A stretch of DNA of 64,000 bases. Origin: Phocaeicola_A sp036804505 (GTDB lineage: Bacteria; Bacteroidota; Bacteroidia; Bacteroidales; Bacteroidaceae). The stretch is taken from NCBI GenBank assembly GCA_036804505.1, contig DAIRSI010000001.1, positions 124,001 through 188,000 on the forward strand, in the 5' to 3' direction. Shown one piece after another: positions 26,291 to 34,927 of this stretch. The number at the start of each line of letters is the position of its first letter. The first letter of the stretch is position 1. The position numbers were made by a program, and so were the translations under genes. A model generated the notes under the pieces. The model was not told the origin of the DNA and did not search any database. It saw only the letters and a list, made by a program, of their open reading frames with translations.

Positions 26291-28719
26291 ATCAATGCCG
26301 ACCTGTATCTTGCATCTTTTAATAAATCAGATTTCTCTTTAGCAAGAATATCACGAACCGCTTTCATAGAAACATTTATTTCTATCTTGAGCACTATTTT
26401 TCGAATATACAACATTTGTATTCTTGCAATAGGTGGACGGTCTGGCCCTAGGATCCTATTACCGAATATTTTTCTAAGTCTTTCTGCAAAAGTATAAGAT
26501 AAAGAATCGAGAATATCATCTTCATGATGCTTTATAAAAATATAAACCAGCCGGTAAAATGGTGGATATTGAAATAATTGGCGTTCGGATAACTGCCAAT
26601 CGTAAAATTTAGGGAAATCGTTTGTCTCTACAAGTTTGATAAGAGGAGAATCCGCATCTTTGGTCTGCAGTACAACAATGCCCTGTTTATTTTTTCTACC
26701 AGCCCTTCCCGAGACTTGGACCATTAATTGAAAAGCTTTTTCATACGAACGGAAGTCAGGATAATTCATCATGGAATCTGCATTTAGTATACCAACAACA
26801 TGCACACGATCAAAATCCAAACCTTTTGCTACCATCTGAGTCCCAATCAAGACATCTACCTTACCCTCAGAAAAATCAGAAATTATTTGTTCGTAGCTAT
26901 TTCTAGATCGGGTGGTATCTAAATCCATGCGCGCAATATGAGCTTCTGGAAATATTTCTGAAACATAATCCTCTATCCTCTCAGTTCCAAACCCACATTT
27001 ATCAAATTCGACACCTTCACAAGACGGACACTTGTCCGGCAGACGATAGGTATACCCACAATAATGGCACGTCAGTTGGTTTAGTCCTTTGTGATAGGTA
27101 AGACTGACATCACAATTCTTGCATTTTGGAACCCATCCGCATGTTTTGCATTCAACAAAAGGAGCATATCCACGACGATTTTGAAACAGAATAACTTGCT
27201 CCTTATTAACCAACGCCTCTTTTATTTTCTCAATCAAAACCGGCGATAGAGGACCTTTCATATACTTTTTCCTCTTGAGTTCTTTACAATCAACAATTTC
27301 TACCCGAGGAAGCCGTATTTCCTGAAAACGTTCAGTCAATGTTACTAATCCATATTTGCCGATCTGAGTATTATAATAACTTTCTATACTTGGTGTTGCT
27401 GTTCCTAATAAGACTTTTGCATGATATTGCATGGCAAGTACAATAGCAGCATTGCGGGCATTATAACGCGGTGCCGGATCCTGCTGTTTATAACTTCCGT
27501 CATGTTCCTCATCAACGATAACAAGTCCTAGCTTTTTGAAAGGTAAAAAGATGGAAGAACGAACCCCGACAATAATATCATAGGGCGTACTGCTTAACTG
27601 CTTTTGCCATATTTCCACCCTCTCCGCATCCGAAAATTTAGAATGATATATACCAAGTTTATTACCAAAGACTAGTCGCAACCGATGGGTTATCTGTGTG
27701 GTCAAAGCAATCTCCGGCAAAAGGAATAACACCTGTTTTCGTTGAGAGACAATTTGCTGCATCAGATGAATATATATTTCTGTTTTTCCACAAGAAGTTA
27801 CCCCATAAAGCAAACACACATTAAACGATTGAAATACATTCCTTATTTCCTCATATGCTATATTCTGGGACAAATTAAGGGCATGAGCTTCCTTTGTTTC
27901 TATTTCATCTTTATTCAGTCGGCCAATCTCAAGAGAATAAGTCTCCAACACACCTTTATTCTTTAAAGCAACGAACGAAGAAGAACTTATTTCATTTTCA
28001 AACAACGTTTTTTTCAAAAGACCCGGCCTCTCTCCCAAACCAGTATATCCGGAAAGATCCAAAAACGAAATAAGAAAAGATAATTGCTTGGGTGCACGCT
28101 TCAAGTCATTCAAAAGGATATTTAAAGTTTCCTCATTATTATATGGTTTCGCCAATCTAACATAAGTTTCTGTCTTTGGCTTATAATTATTTCTCAGACC
28201 TTCCTTAATAAATAGTGCTCCTTTCCTCAGAAGAGAATTAATAACTGGCATAATATTTTTTATGCCACTGTCCTTTTCCAACTTGGTTATTTTCTGTTCC
28301 TTATTGTCTGAAAGTAAATCCAACAAGAGTTGTTCTTTAGGAAGAAGTTGTGAACTCGCCTCATAATTGACATTATATTCAACAGAAGTTTCACTCTCGA
28401 GTTTCATGCCACTAGGCAAAGCCGCCTTATAGATTTCACCCAAAGTACATAAATAATAATCTGCTATCCAATTCCAAAAGGTCAATTGCTCAGATATAAT
28501 AACAGGTTCCTTATCTAAAACATCAAGGACCTCTTTAACTTGATATCCGACAGGTTCATTTACATGAGTTGCTACAACTATGGCCGTATAATATTTCTTT
28601 GCTCCAAAGGGAACAATCACACGGCAGCCCGGTTTCACTTGCTCCAAAATATCAGGCAATAAATATGTATAGCGGGCGGCTAAAGGCAACGGTAATATAA
28701 CATCAATAAAATTATTCAT
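26266..28719 (-). CDS. priA: Primosomal protein N' (replication-restart helicase)
   Basis: An 817-residue PriA helicase that reloads the replisome at stalled forks. The N-terminal DNA-binding domain is followed by a helicase core with Walker A (LLYGVTSCGKTEIY), DEEH box (VIVDEEHDGSYKQQ) and motif VI region (VSGRAGRKNKQG). Between the helicase lobes lies a zinc-binding module with eight cysteines (CKTCGWVPKCKNCDVS through CHYCGYTYRLPDKCPSC). An earlier TTG at 28731 overlaps the TATTTTTG box, so the ATG at 28719 is chosen. The 3' end overlaps the convergent HD gene by 25 bases, with no separate terminator seen. Confidence 0.96.
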   Translation of the reverse strand: MNNFIDVILPLPLAARYTYLLPDILEQVKPGCRVIVPFGAKKYYTAIVVATHVNEPVGYQVKEVLDVLDKEPVIISEQLTFWNWIADYYLCTLGEIYKAALPSGMKLESETSVEYNVNYEASSQLLPKEQLLLDLLSDNKEQKITKLEKDSGIKNIMPVINSLLRKGALFIKEGLRNNYKPKTETYVRLAKPYNNEETLNILLNDLKRAPKQLSFLISFLDLSGYTGLGERPGLLKKTLFENEISSSSFVALKNKGVLETYSLEIGRLNKDEIETKEAHALNLSQNIAYEEIRNVFQSFNVCLLYGVTSCGKTEIYIHLMQQIVSQRKQVLFLLPEIALTTQITHRLRLVFGNKLGIYHSKFSDAERVEIWQKQLSSTPYDIIVGVRSSIFLPFKKLGLVIVDEEHDGSYKQQDPAPRYNARNAAIVLAMQYHAKVLLGTATPSIESYYNTQIGKYGLVTLTERFQEIRLPRVEIVDCKELKRKKYMKGPLSPVLIEKIKEALVNKEQVILFQNRRGYAPFVECKTCGWVPKCKNCDVSLTYHKGLNQLTCHYCGYTYRLPDKCPSCEGVEFDKCGFGTERIEDYVSEIFPEAHIARMDLDTTRSRNSYEQIISDFSEGKVDVLIGTQMVAKGLDFDRVHVVGILNADSMMNYPDFRSYEKAFQLMVQVSGRAGRKNKQGIVVLQTKDADSPLIKLVETNDFPKFYDWQLSERQLFQYPPFYRLVYIFIKHHEDDILDSLSYTFAERLRKIFGNRILGPDRPPIARIQMLYIRKIVLKIEINVSMKAVRDILAKEKSDLLKDARYRSALIYFDVDPV

Positions 28720-28728
28720 GATTGAGTG

Positions 28729-28736
28729 CAAAAATA
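28729..28736 (-). promoter_or_regulatory. Probable -7 element of priA
   Basis: TATTTTTG on the minus strand, 9 bases before the ATG at 28719, implying a very short leader. No TTTG is found at the expected -33 position. Confidence 0.45.
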
Positions 28737-28776
28737 CAAAAAAAGGTGTCTATTCGATAAAGAATAAACACCTTTT
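28737..28776 (-). terminator. Terminator after the small outer-membrane protein gene
   Basis: Read on the minus strand, AAAAGGTGT (28768-28776) pairs with ACACCTTTT (28741-28749), the inner ATTC/GAAT also pairs, and a run of T follows. It isolates the upstream operon from priA. Confidence 0.85.
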
Positions 28777-28796
28777 GATATTTTTTCTAAATATAA

Positions 28797-29408
28797 TCAG
28801 AAAATATAAGCCAAGGAAAATTGCCATGTCTTTGCTTTTACAGTAGCATATTTTGATCCATTAGACGCTTTCGCATTTTTACTTACTGGAAAATTATAAT
28901 TTAATCCTAACTGTAAATGATTCATTAACTTAAGACCAGCCCCTATGTTTCCGCTCATCGTAGATTTTTTAAAAAAATCACCATCCGTAGCCTCATCAAG
29001 AACATCTTTGGCATCCTTGTTGTCAATATTGAATCCAAATTGTGGACCGGCAGCAAAATAAAGTCCAACCATATCACCTAATCCAATGGTATACTTTATA
29101 TTAATGGGAACTTGCAAAGTTTTTTCCTTTACTGTATTATCTGTATTGTTCCCTTTCAGATTTACTCCTAATTGATTATACAAGAGAGCTACATCTGCCC
29201 CGATTCCAACAATCGGTATATTTGCATCTATCATCGGTCCTATGAAAAAGCCGGTTTGATTGCTTGACTTGAAATTATCAAACAAAGAACCCGACAAGGA
29301 CATTTCCGAAAGATTCAGTCCGCCCTTGACTCCTAGTTTCAACTGTGCACTTGCAGGCAATATACAAAATATAGCCAGCACCACCAATCCAACAAACTTT
29401 TTCTTCAT
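28797..29408 (-). CDS. Small outer-membrane beta-barrel protein (PorT-like / OMP_b-brl_2)
   Basis: A 203-residue exported protein with a clear signal peptide (MKKKFVGLVVLAIFCILPASA, cut before QLKLG). The rest alternates polar and hydrophobic residues, as in an eight-stranded barrel, starts GVKGGLNLS and ends with an aromatic residue (WQFSLAYIF), a typical outer-membrane insertion signal. Such proteins are abundant in Bacteroidota and mostly lack an assigned role. It follows the DUF2795 gene by 12 bases, so the two are probably co-transcribed, and it is closed by a strong terminator. Confidence 0.88.
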   Translation of the reverse strand: MKKKFVGLVVLAIFCILPASAQLKLGVKGGLNLSEMSLSGSLFDNFKSSNQTGFFIGPMIDANIPIVGIGADVALLYNQLGVNLKGNNTDNTVKEKTLQVPINIKYTIGLGDMVGLYFAAGPQFGFNIDNKDAKDVLDEATDGDFFKKSTMSGNIGAGLKLMNHLQLGLNYNFPVSKNAKASNGSKYATVKAKTWQFSLAYIF

Positions 29409-29420
29409 AAAGCAGTATTT

Positions 29421-29642
29421 TTAATATTCTTCTTCATTAAAAAAGAAATCATCCTTACTTGGATAGTCCGGCCAAATATCTTCAATACTTTCATATACTT
29501 CACCTTCATCTTCCATTTCCTGAAGATTCTCGATTACTTCCAATGGTGCACCGGAACGAATAGCATAATCAATTAATTCATCTTTGGTTGCCGGCCATGG
29601 CGCATCTTCTAATTTTGACGCTAATTCTAAAGTCCAATACAT
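29421..29642 (-). CDS. DUF2795-type small acidic protein
   Basis: A 73-residue acidic protein (MYWTLELASKLEDAPWPATK, then an Asp/Glu-rich C-terminus ending FFFNEEEY). The segment APWPATKDELIDYAIRSGAP recalls the DUF2795 fold (helical, DNA-mimic-like charge), known in many bacteria without a firm function. It has its own promoter inside the end of the upstream adenosyltransferase gene and is followed after 12 bases by the small outer-membrane protein. The family call is from memory of the motif. Confidence 0.8.
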   Translation of the reverse strand: MYWTLELASKLEDAPWPATKDELIDYAIRSGAPLEVIENLQEMEDEGEVYESIEDIWPDYPSKDDFFFNEEEY

Positions 29643-29684
29643 AGTCTTGTTACTTATAAATATTACTAATTATTAATTGATGCG

Positions 29685-29715
29685 CAAAAGTATATTATTT
29701 TTTTTCATTTACAAC
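29685..29715 (-). promoter_or_regulatory. Promoter of the DUF2795 gene
   Basis: Read on the minus strand, GTTG (29712-29715; one mismatch to TTTG), 19 bp, TACTTTTG (29685-29692). It overlaps the 3' end of the adenosyltransferase gene. Confidence 0.65.
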
Positions 29716-30268
29716 TTCTTTGCCAATAAATTTCTTCAACATTATATAAAAAGTTTAATTTTCTAGCTAAAACGAATAAATAGTCAGATAATCTGTTGAT
29801 GTATTTCAACAAGTTCGGGTCGATTTCAAAATCTTCAGCTAGAGCAATAATTCTTCGCTCCGCTCTTCTACAAACTGTCCTGCATATATGACATTGAGCA
29901 GAAGCAGGACATCCTCCCGGTAAAATAAATAGTTTCAGAGATGGCAGTTGTTCTTCCAATTCATCGATGGAATGCTCCAGTTCTTCAGAATCTTTCTCAG
30001 TCAAAATACTTTGCTTTTTTAAAGTCACCTTTGACTGATCTGTTGCCAGATAAGAAGCTACAGAAAATAATTTGTTCTGAATTTCAAATACCTGTTCCTT
30101 GTTCTTGTCTTTTAAATAAGTCAGCAACAGTCCCAAATGCGAATTCAACTCATCAAGAGTCCCATATGCTTCTAATCGAGGATTCGTTTTGCTGACCCTC
30201 ACTCCACCAACCAAACTGGTCATTCCGGTATCGCCAGTCCGTGTATATATATTAAATTTCTTTCCCAT
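29705..30268 (-). CDS. PduO-type ATP:cob(I)alamin adenosyltransferase
   Basis: A 187-residue cytosolic enzyme that transfers adenosyl from ATP to cob(I)alamin, making coenzyme B12 for enzymes such as methylmalonyl-CoA mutase. The N-terminal ATP-binding motif is TRTGDTGMTSLVGGVRVSK; the second motif reads GGCPASAQCHICRTVCRRAER, close to the family form. The five-helix-bundle length is normal. It starts 11 bases after the degenerate methyltransferase-like gene. No cobalamin riboswitch precedes it, unlike the transport-type genes near 56-59 kb. Confidence 0.92.
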   Translation of the reverse strand: MGKKFNIYTRTGDTGMTSLVGGVRVSKTNPRLEAYGTLDELNSHLGLLLTYLKDKNKEQVFEIQNKLFSVASYLATDQSKVTLKKQSILTEKDSEELEHSIDELEEQLPSLKLFILPGGCPASAQCHICRTVCRRAERRIIALAEDFEIDPNLLKYINRLSDYLFVLARKLNFLYNVEEIYWQRSCK

Positions 30269-30278
30269 TTCCTTTTAA

Positions 30279-30950
30279 TTAAAAATTTACAATATAATTT
30301 TGTTTGATTCTATCTTTCCTAAGTAAAACAATTCCCACTTCATACAAATCAAAAGTGATTCTTACACGCTTATCAGAAAGTATTTTCTTCCACGATTCTC
30401 GTCTTTCCGAAGAAGCATGAATATCATAAAAAACACAAATTGCATTATCGGACAACAATTCGTACATTTCTTCGAACAAAGAATAAAAGCTGTCAAAACA
30501 TTCCGAGTAAAGGAAATCAATTTTAGAGGTCAGTACATTTGCTTTTGATTCCCTAGGGAACAATGACACATTGTCCGGCGAAACAAAATTCCGATACTCT
30601 AAACTTTGAATATCCTTTTCAGAACAAGAAGAAAAAATCCGGGCATTCCTACTCGCACAAGACATTGCATACTGACAATAATTTGGCTCATTTTCAAAAT
30701 TAGCAATAACTCTTGGCTGATAAAAATTCACTAGGCGAAACAATAGCCTTTCTATTTTTTCGTTTCCTTGTTGTCCCTTAAGAGCCTGCACCTCTTTGTG
30801 TTTTTCATGTATAGACGCGTAAGCATAAAAAGGCAAACGTTCATATATGACTTGTGTTACTAAATAAAAATCTGAAGGGGAATGAATTCCAAACCCACAT
30901 CTATTCTTGATTCTTTTACACCAGACATATATACGCAAAATGATATTCAT
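30279..30950 (-). CDS. Degenerate class I methyltransferase-like protein of Bacteroidota
   Basis: A 223-residue protein. The segment GFGIHSPSDFYLVTQVIYERL resembles the N-terminus of a Bacteroidota family annotated as SAM-dependent methyltransferases (usual form GVHSPF). The region where the glycine-rich SAM-binding loop is expected reads VIANFENEPNYCQYAMSC and lacks that loop, so catalytic activity is doubtful. Later strand-like segments (KIDFLYSECFD, NAICVFYDIH) keep the Rossmann-like pattern. A longer frame begins at 31019, but a consensus promoter (30975-31005) lies within it, which sets the start at 30950. It is first in the operon with the cobalamin adenosyltransferase. Confidence 0.72.
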   Translation of the reverse strand: MNIILRIYVWCKRIKNRCGFGIHSPSDFYLVTQVIYERLPFYAYASIHEKHKEVQALKGQQGNEKIERLLFRLVNFYQPRVIANFENEPNYCQYAMSCASRNARIFSSCSEKDIQSLEYRNFVSPDNVSLFPRESKANVLTSKIDFLYSECFDSFYSLFEEMYELLSDNAICVFYDIHASSERRESWKKILSDKRVRITFDLYEVGIVLLRKDRIKQNYIVNF

Positions 30951-30974
30951 TCTATCTAAATATTTATTTATGAG

Positions 30975-31005
30975 CAAAGATAATGCAAGTTGAGGGCAGA
31001 ACAAA
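30975..31005 (-). promoter_or_regulatory. Promoter of the methyltransferase-like / adenosyltransferase operon
   Basis: Read on the minus strand, TTTG (31002-31005), exactly 19 bp, TATCTTTG (30975-30982): a full consensus match 24 bases before the ATG at 30950. Confidence 0.85.
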
Positions 31006-31088
31006 ATGAACTTATTCATTTTTATACTAAAACACTGCTTATCTTCGATTTTTAATCAAAAGTCAAACAAAACTTTTCAAAAAGATAG

Positions 31089-31119
31089 TTGGCTGTGTTT
31101 TTATTATTTGCTACTTTTG
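31089..31119 (+). promoter_or_regulatory. Promoter of the AraC-family regulator
   Basis: TTGG (31089-31092; one mismatch to TTTG), 19 bp, TACTTTTG (31112-31119), 27 bases before the ATG at 31147. Confidence 0.65.
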
Positions 31120-31146
31120 CTCCATAACCTAAATAAATGAACTTAA

Positions 31147-32049
31147 ATGACCCAAAATGACAATAGCGCATCAAAATATCTCATCATCAACGAAAGAGAT
31201 ACAATGTTCGGGCTTTATGTAAACACAGTAGGTTCCCAAGACATTAAAGCTGGAGCCCAATATCCTCCGCGTAACCACCCCTTAGGCTATTTTTTCAGTG
31301 CCCAAGAAGGCCGGGTCCTTCACGAGTATCAGTTAGTATACATTACTAAAGGGCAGGGTACATTCTCTAATAAGAATGAAAAGCCCACAGATATTCATTC
31401 TGGGATGATTCTTTTTCTGCAGCCTGGAATTTGGCATACTTATAGCCCCTTAAGTAAAACCGGTTGGAAGGAATATTTCATCGGATTCAATGGAGATATT
31501 GCAGACAAACTCGTAAAAAACAGTTTTTTTGAAAAAGGTAATCACGTGATTGATATAGGTCTCAATGAAGAAGTCGTAACTCTATATACAAAAGCTATAG
31601 AAGTAGCTAAAGCCGATAAAACAGCTGTTCAGCAACAGCTGGCAGGAATCGCATTCCATCTCATTGGGCTCTTGCTGTCCATTACTAAGAATAAAATATA
31701 TGAATCTGATAATTGGGGACAAAAAATAGAACGTTCAAAAATATGGATGCAGGAAAACATTGCTTCCGAAATAGATCTGGAAAAGCTTGCATCTGAATTG
31801 AATACAAGCTATTCCTGGTTCCGTAAAATTTTTAAAGACTATACAGGATACGCTCCCGCCAAATATTATCAGGAATTGAAGCTAAGAAAAGCAAAGGAAT
31901 GGCTCGCTGAAACGAATTCATCTATCAAAGAGATTGCTTACAATCTGGGGTTTGCAAACTCCGAACATTTCTTTACCGTTTTTAAAAAGAATACAGGACT
32001 GACTCCCACCGAATTCAGAAACTCAAGTAGGAATTCACACATAAAATGA
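31147..32049 (+). CDS. AraC-family transcriptional regulator
   Basis: A 300-residue regulator. Residues 30-160 form an AraC-type cupin sensor domain (EYQLVYITKGQGTFSN, GMILFLQPGIWHTY). Residues 195-295 hold the two helix-turn-helix units (DLEKLASELNTSYSWFRKIF and SIKEIAYNLGFANSEHFFTVF). The pattern is typical of sugar-responsive activators. It lies 105 bases upstream of the GH106 gene in the same direction and probably controls that three-gene group, with the sensed ligand likely a released sugar such as rhamnose. The target and ligand are inference. Confidence 0.93.
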   Translation: MTQNDNSASKYLIINERDTMFGLYVNTVGSQDIKAGAQYPPRNHPLGYFFSAQEGRVLHEYQLVYITKGQGTFSNKNEKPTDIHSGMILFLQPGIWHTYSPLSKTGWKEYFIGFNGDIADKLVKNSFFEKGNHVIDIGLNEEVVTLYTKAIEVAKADKTAVQQQLAGIAFHLIGLLLSITKNKIYESDNWGQKIERSKIWMQENIASEIDLEKLASELNTSYSWFRKIFKDYTGYAPAKYYQELKLRKAKEWLAETNSSIKEIAYNLGFANSEHFFTVFKKNTGLTPTEFRNSSRNSHIK

Positions 32050-32106
32050 TTTAAAAACAATGAAAAAGCCTGTCGATTTTTCTTTCATATTGATTTTGGA
32101 TTTATC

Positions 32107-32137
32107 TTTGAAAAAAAATAAAAGATAGTTACTTTTG
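32107..32137 (+). promoter_or_regulatory. Promoter of the GH106 gene cluster
   Basis: TTTG (32107-32110), exactly 19 bp, TACTTTTG (32130-32137), 17 bases before the ATG at 32155. A second TATCTTTG box overlaps the -33 element (32103-32110), so two start sites are possible. Confidence 0.85.
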
Positions 32138-32154
32138 TAAAAACTAAAATCAAG

Positions 32155-34911
32155 ATGAAGAAGACACTACTTTCCGTTTCTTTTGCATTTGCAGTTTCAG
32201 CAGCCTTTGCACAATGGCCAGCCGAAAATATTGAATTCCGCCCTGGTACCCGTTGGTGGTGGCTTGGCAGTGCCGTCGATAGCATCAATCTTAATTATAA
32301 TTTAAGCGAATATGCTAAAGCGGGAATTGGCTCCGTCGAAATCACACCTATATATGGAGTGAAAGGAAATGACAAAAATGAGATTTCTTTTCTTTCACCT
32401 AAATGGATGGACATGCTCTCCTATACCGAACAAACTACAAGGAAGCTGAGTATGTTTACAGACATGAACACTGGTACCGGATGGCCCTTTGGGGGTCCAG
32501 AAATCTCAATTGAAGATGCTGCATGCAAACTTATTGTACAAAAATATACATTGAATGGTGGTGAACTACTCAAGGAAAAAGTTCTAGTCAACGACAAAAG
32601 CCAACAGCCTTTTGCCTATTTGAGCAGACTAATGGCGATTAGTGATGACGGGAAACAGAGACTGGACATCACTTCCGATGTCGACACGGACGGAACACTT
32701 TTTTGGGGTGCACCCGGAACCGGAAAATGGAATCTTATAGCACTGTTCGTAGGACGTACCCTGCAAAAAGTCAAAAGAGCGGCACCCGGAGGAGAAGGAT
32801 TTGTAATGGATCATTTTTCCGCCAATGCAGTGAAATGTTATCTGAATAAGTTTGACCGCGCCTTCGCACGCATGAATACTCTGATTCCGCATAATTTCTT
32901 TAATGATTCGTATGAAGTCTATGGTGCGGACTGGACTCCCAATCTGCTGGAAGAATTCGCCAAAAGGCGAGGATACAAACTCGAGAACTACTTACCCGAG
33001 TTCCTTGACGAAAACAGACCAGAAATAACCCGCCGTATCATGAGTGACTATAGAGAGACTCTGTCAGATCTTTTGCTCGATAACTTTACAAGTCAATGGA
33101 CAGCATGGGCACACAGACACGGGAGCAAGACAAGAAATCAGGCACATGGTTCCCCCGGAAATCTGATTGATTTGTACGCATGCGTTGACGTGCCTGAATG
33201 CGAAGGGTTCGGTTTATCTGATTTCAATATTACCGGACTTCGAAAAGACTCTTTAGTCAGAAAAAATGATTCGGAACTCAGTATGTTGAAGTATGCATCC
33301 TCTGCAGCTCACATCACGGGGAAGCCCCTTACCTCCTCAGAAACATTCACGTGGTTGACTGAGCATTTTAGAACATCCCTATCCCAATGCAAACCGGATC
33401 TGGACTTATTCTTCGTCTCCGGAATCAATCATGTATTCTTTCATGGAAGTGCATACAGCCCCCAAAATGATCCGTGGCCAGGATGGAAATTCTATGCCTC
33501 CATTGACATGAGTCCGACAAATACCATTTGGAAAGATGCTCCAGCCTTCTTTAAATATATCACCAGATGTCAGTCTTTCCTTCAAATGGGAAAACCCGAC
33601 AATGATTTTCTCGTGTATCTGCCTATATATGATATGTGGTATGATGCCCCCGGAAGGCTTCTTCAGTTTGCCATCAATGACATGGAGAAACGTGCCCCAC
33701 AATTTATTAAGACCATACATACAATCAATTCCTGTGGATATGATGTAGATTATATTTCTGACAAATATATCTGCAGTACCATTTGTATTGATCATTTACT
33801 GAAAACCACAGGAGGAACACAATATAAAGCCATTATTGTCCCATCAGTTCGCTTTATGCCTCAAAAGGTTCTTCGCCATTTATTTGATTTGGCCAATGAA
33901 GGAGCAACAGTCATCTTTACAGGCAACTATCCGGAAAGCGAACCGGGATTCCAAGAATTTTCCACCCGTACAGCAGTCTATCGCCAGCTCATTGATCAAA
34001 TGCCTCAAACAGACTTTAAGAAGGTAACTGTCACTGTAGTCGGGAAAGGACAAATCATCACAGGCAGCGATTATGTAAAAACTCTGGCAGCGACCGGTGT
34101 ACACAACGAACCCATGAAATCACAATTTGGATTACAATGCATTCGTCGCACCAACGACAGTGGATACCATTATTTCATATCTTGTCTGCAAGGGAAAAAC
34201 ATTGATGGGTGGATACCTTTGAGCATCAAGGCACAAAGCATTCAGATATTCAATCCTTTAAATGGCGAATCGGGAAAAGCCTTGGTCCGGTATAACCCTG
34301 CGACAAAAAGAAGCGAAGTCAGACTTCAATTGCAATCAGGAGAAAGTTGTATTTTAAAGACTTATTCTTCAAAAGAAATTAATGATAAACCCTGGCACTA
34401 TTTGACTCCAAACGGAAAACCAATCAAGCTCAATAAGTGGACAGTACAGTTCATAGACAGCGAGCCCTCCATCGAAGGATCTTTTACAATGAAAGAACTT
34501 AAGTCATGGACAGAATTACCAATTGCAGATGCCAAAGTAAATAAAGGAACTGCTCTCTATAAAACCACAGTAAAAATACCCGGAAAAGGCTGCGAATGGA
34601 ATCTTAGTTTAGGAGATGTGCGTGAAAGTGCTAAAATTCGCATTAATGGACAAGATGCAGGTACTTTATTTTCTGTTCCTTTCTCGACAAAAGTAACGAA
34701 ATTCTTGAAACCGGGGAAAAATACCATTGAGATAGAAGTAACTAACCTTCCTGCCAATCGTATTGCCGATTATGACAGGAAAGGGATTCAATGGCGGAAA
34801 TTCAAAGAAATAAATATCGTAAACATTAAATACCAACCATCTGATTACAGCACATGGCAAACAGTTCCAAGTGGATTGCTAGGTCCTGTTATATTACAAC
34901 CGTCAAAATAA
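32155..34911 (+). CDS. GH106-type alpha-L-rhamnosidase, exported
   Basis: A 918-residue exported protein of the glycosyl hydrolase 106 type. The signal peptide (MKKTLLSVSFAFAVSAAFAQ) is followed at once by RPGTRWWWLGSAVD, the typical GH106 opening in which the WWW segment shapes the sugar pocket. The TIM-barrel part includes SMFTDMNTGTGWPFGGP and TSSETFTWLTEHF; the C-terminal 150 residues form a jelly-roll carbohydrate-binding-like domain (SLGDVRESAKIRINGQDAG). GH106 enzymes remove terminal alpha-L-rhamnose from pectic side chains or other rhamnosides. It is followed 16 bases later by an (alpha/alpha)6 lipoprotein. The exact linkage is unknown. Confidence 0.88.
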   Translation: MKKTLLSVSFAFAVSAAFAQWPAENIEFRPGTRWWWLGSAVDSINLNYNLSEYAKAGIGSVEITPIYGVKGNDKNEISFLSPKWMDMLSYTEQTTRKLSMFTDMNTGTGWPFGGPEISIEDAACKLIVQKYTLNGGELLKEKVLVNDKSQQPFAYLSRLMAISDDGKQRLDITSDVDTDGTLFWGAPGTGKWNLIALFVGRTLQKVKRAAPGGEGFVMDHFSANAVKCYLNKFDRAFARMNTLIPHNFFNDSYEVYGADWTPNLLEEFAKRRGYKLENYLPEFLDENRPEITRRIMSDYRETLSDLLLDNFTSQWTAWAHRHGSKTRNQAHGSPGNLIDLYACVDVPECEGFGLSDFNITGLRKDSLVRKNDSELSMLKYASSAAHITGKPLTSSETFTWLTEHFRTSLSQCKPDLDLFFVSGINHVFFHGSAYSPQNDPWPGWKFYASIDMSPTNTIWKDAPAFFKYITRCQSFLQMGKPDNDFLVYLPIYDMWYDAPGRLLQFAINDMEKRAPQFIKTIHTINSCGYDVDYISDKYICSTICIDHLLKTTGGTQYKAIIVPSVRFMPQKVLRHLFDLANEGATVIFTGNYPESEPGFQEFSTRTAVYRQLIDQMPQTDFKKVTVTVVGKGQIITGSDYVKTLAATGVHNEPMKSQFGLQCIRRTNDSGYHYFISCLQGKNIDGWIPLSIKAQSIQIFNPLNGESGKALVRYNPATKRSEVRLQLQSGESCILKTYSSKEINDKPWHYLTPNGKPIKLNKWTVQFIDSEPSIEGSFTMKELKSWTELPIADAKVNKGTALYKTTVKIPGKGCEWNLSLGDVRESAKIRINGQDAGTLFSVPFSTKVTKFLKPGKNTIEIEVTNLPANRIADYDRKGIQWRKFKEINIVNIKYQPSDYSTWQTVPSGLLGPVILQPSK

Positions 34912-34927
34912 ACCCTAAAAGAAACCT

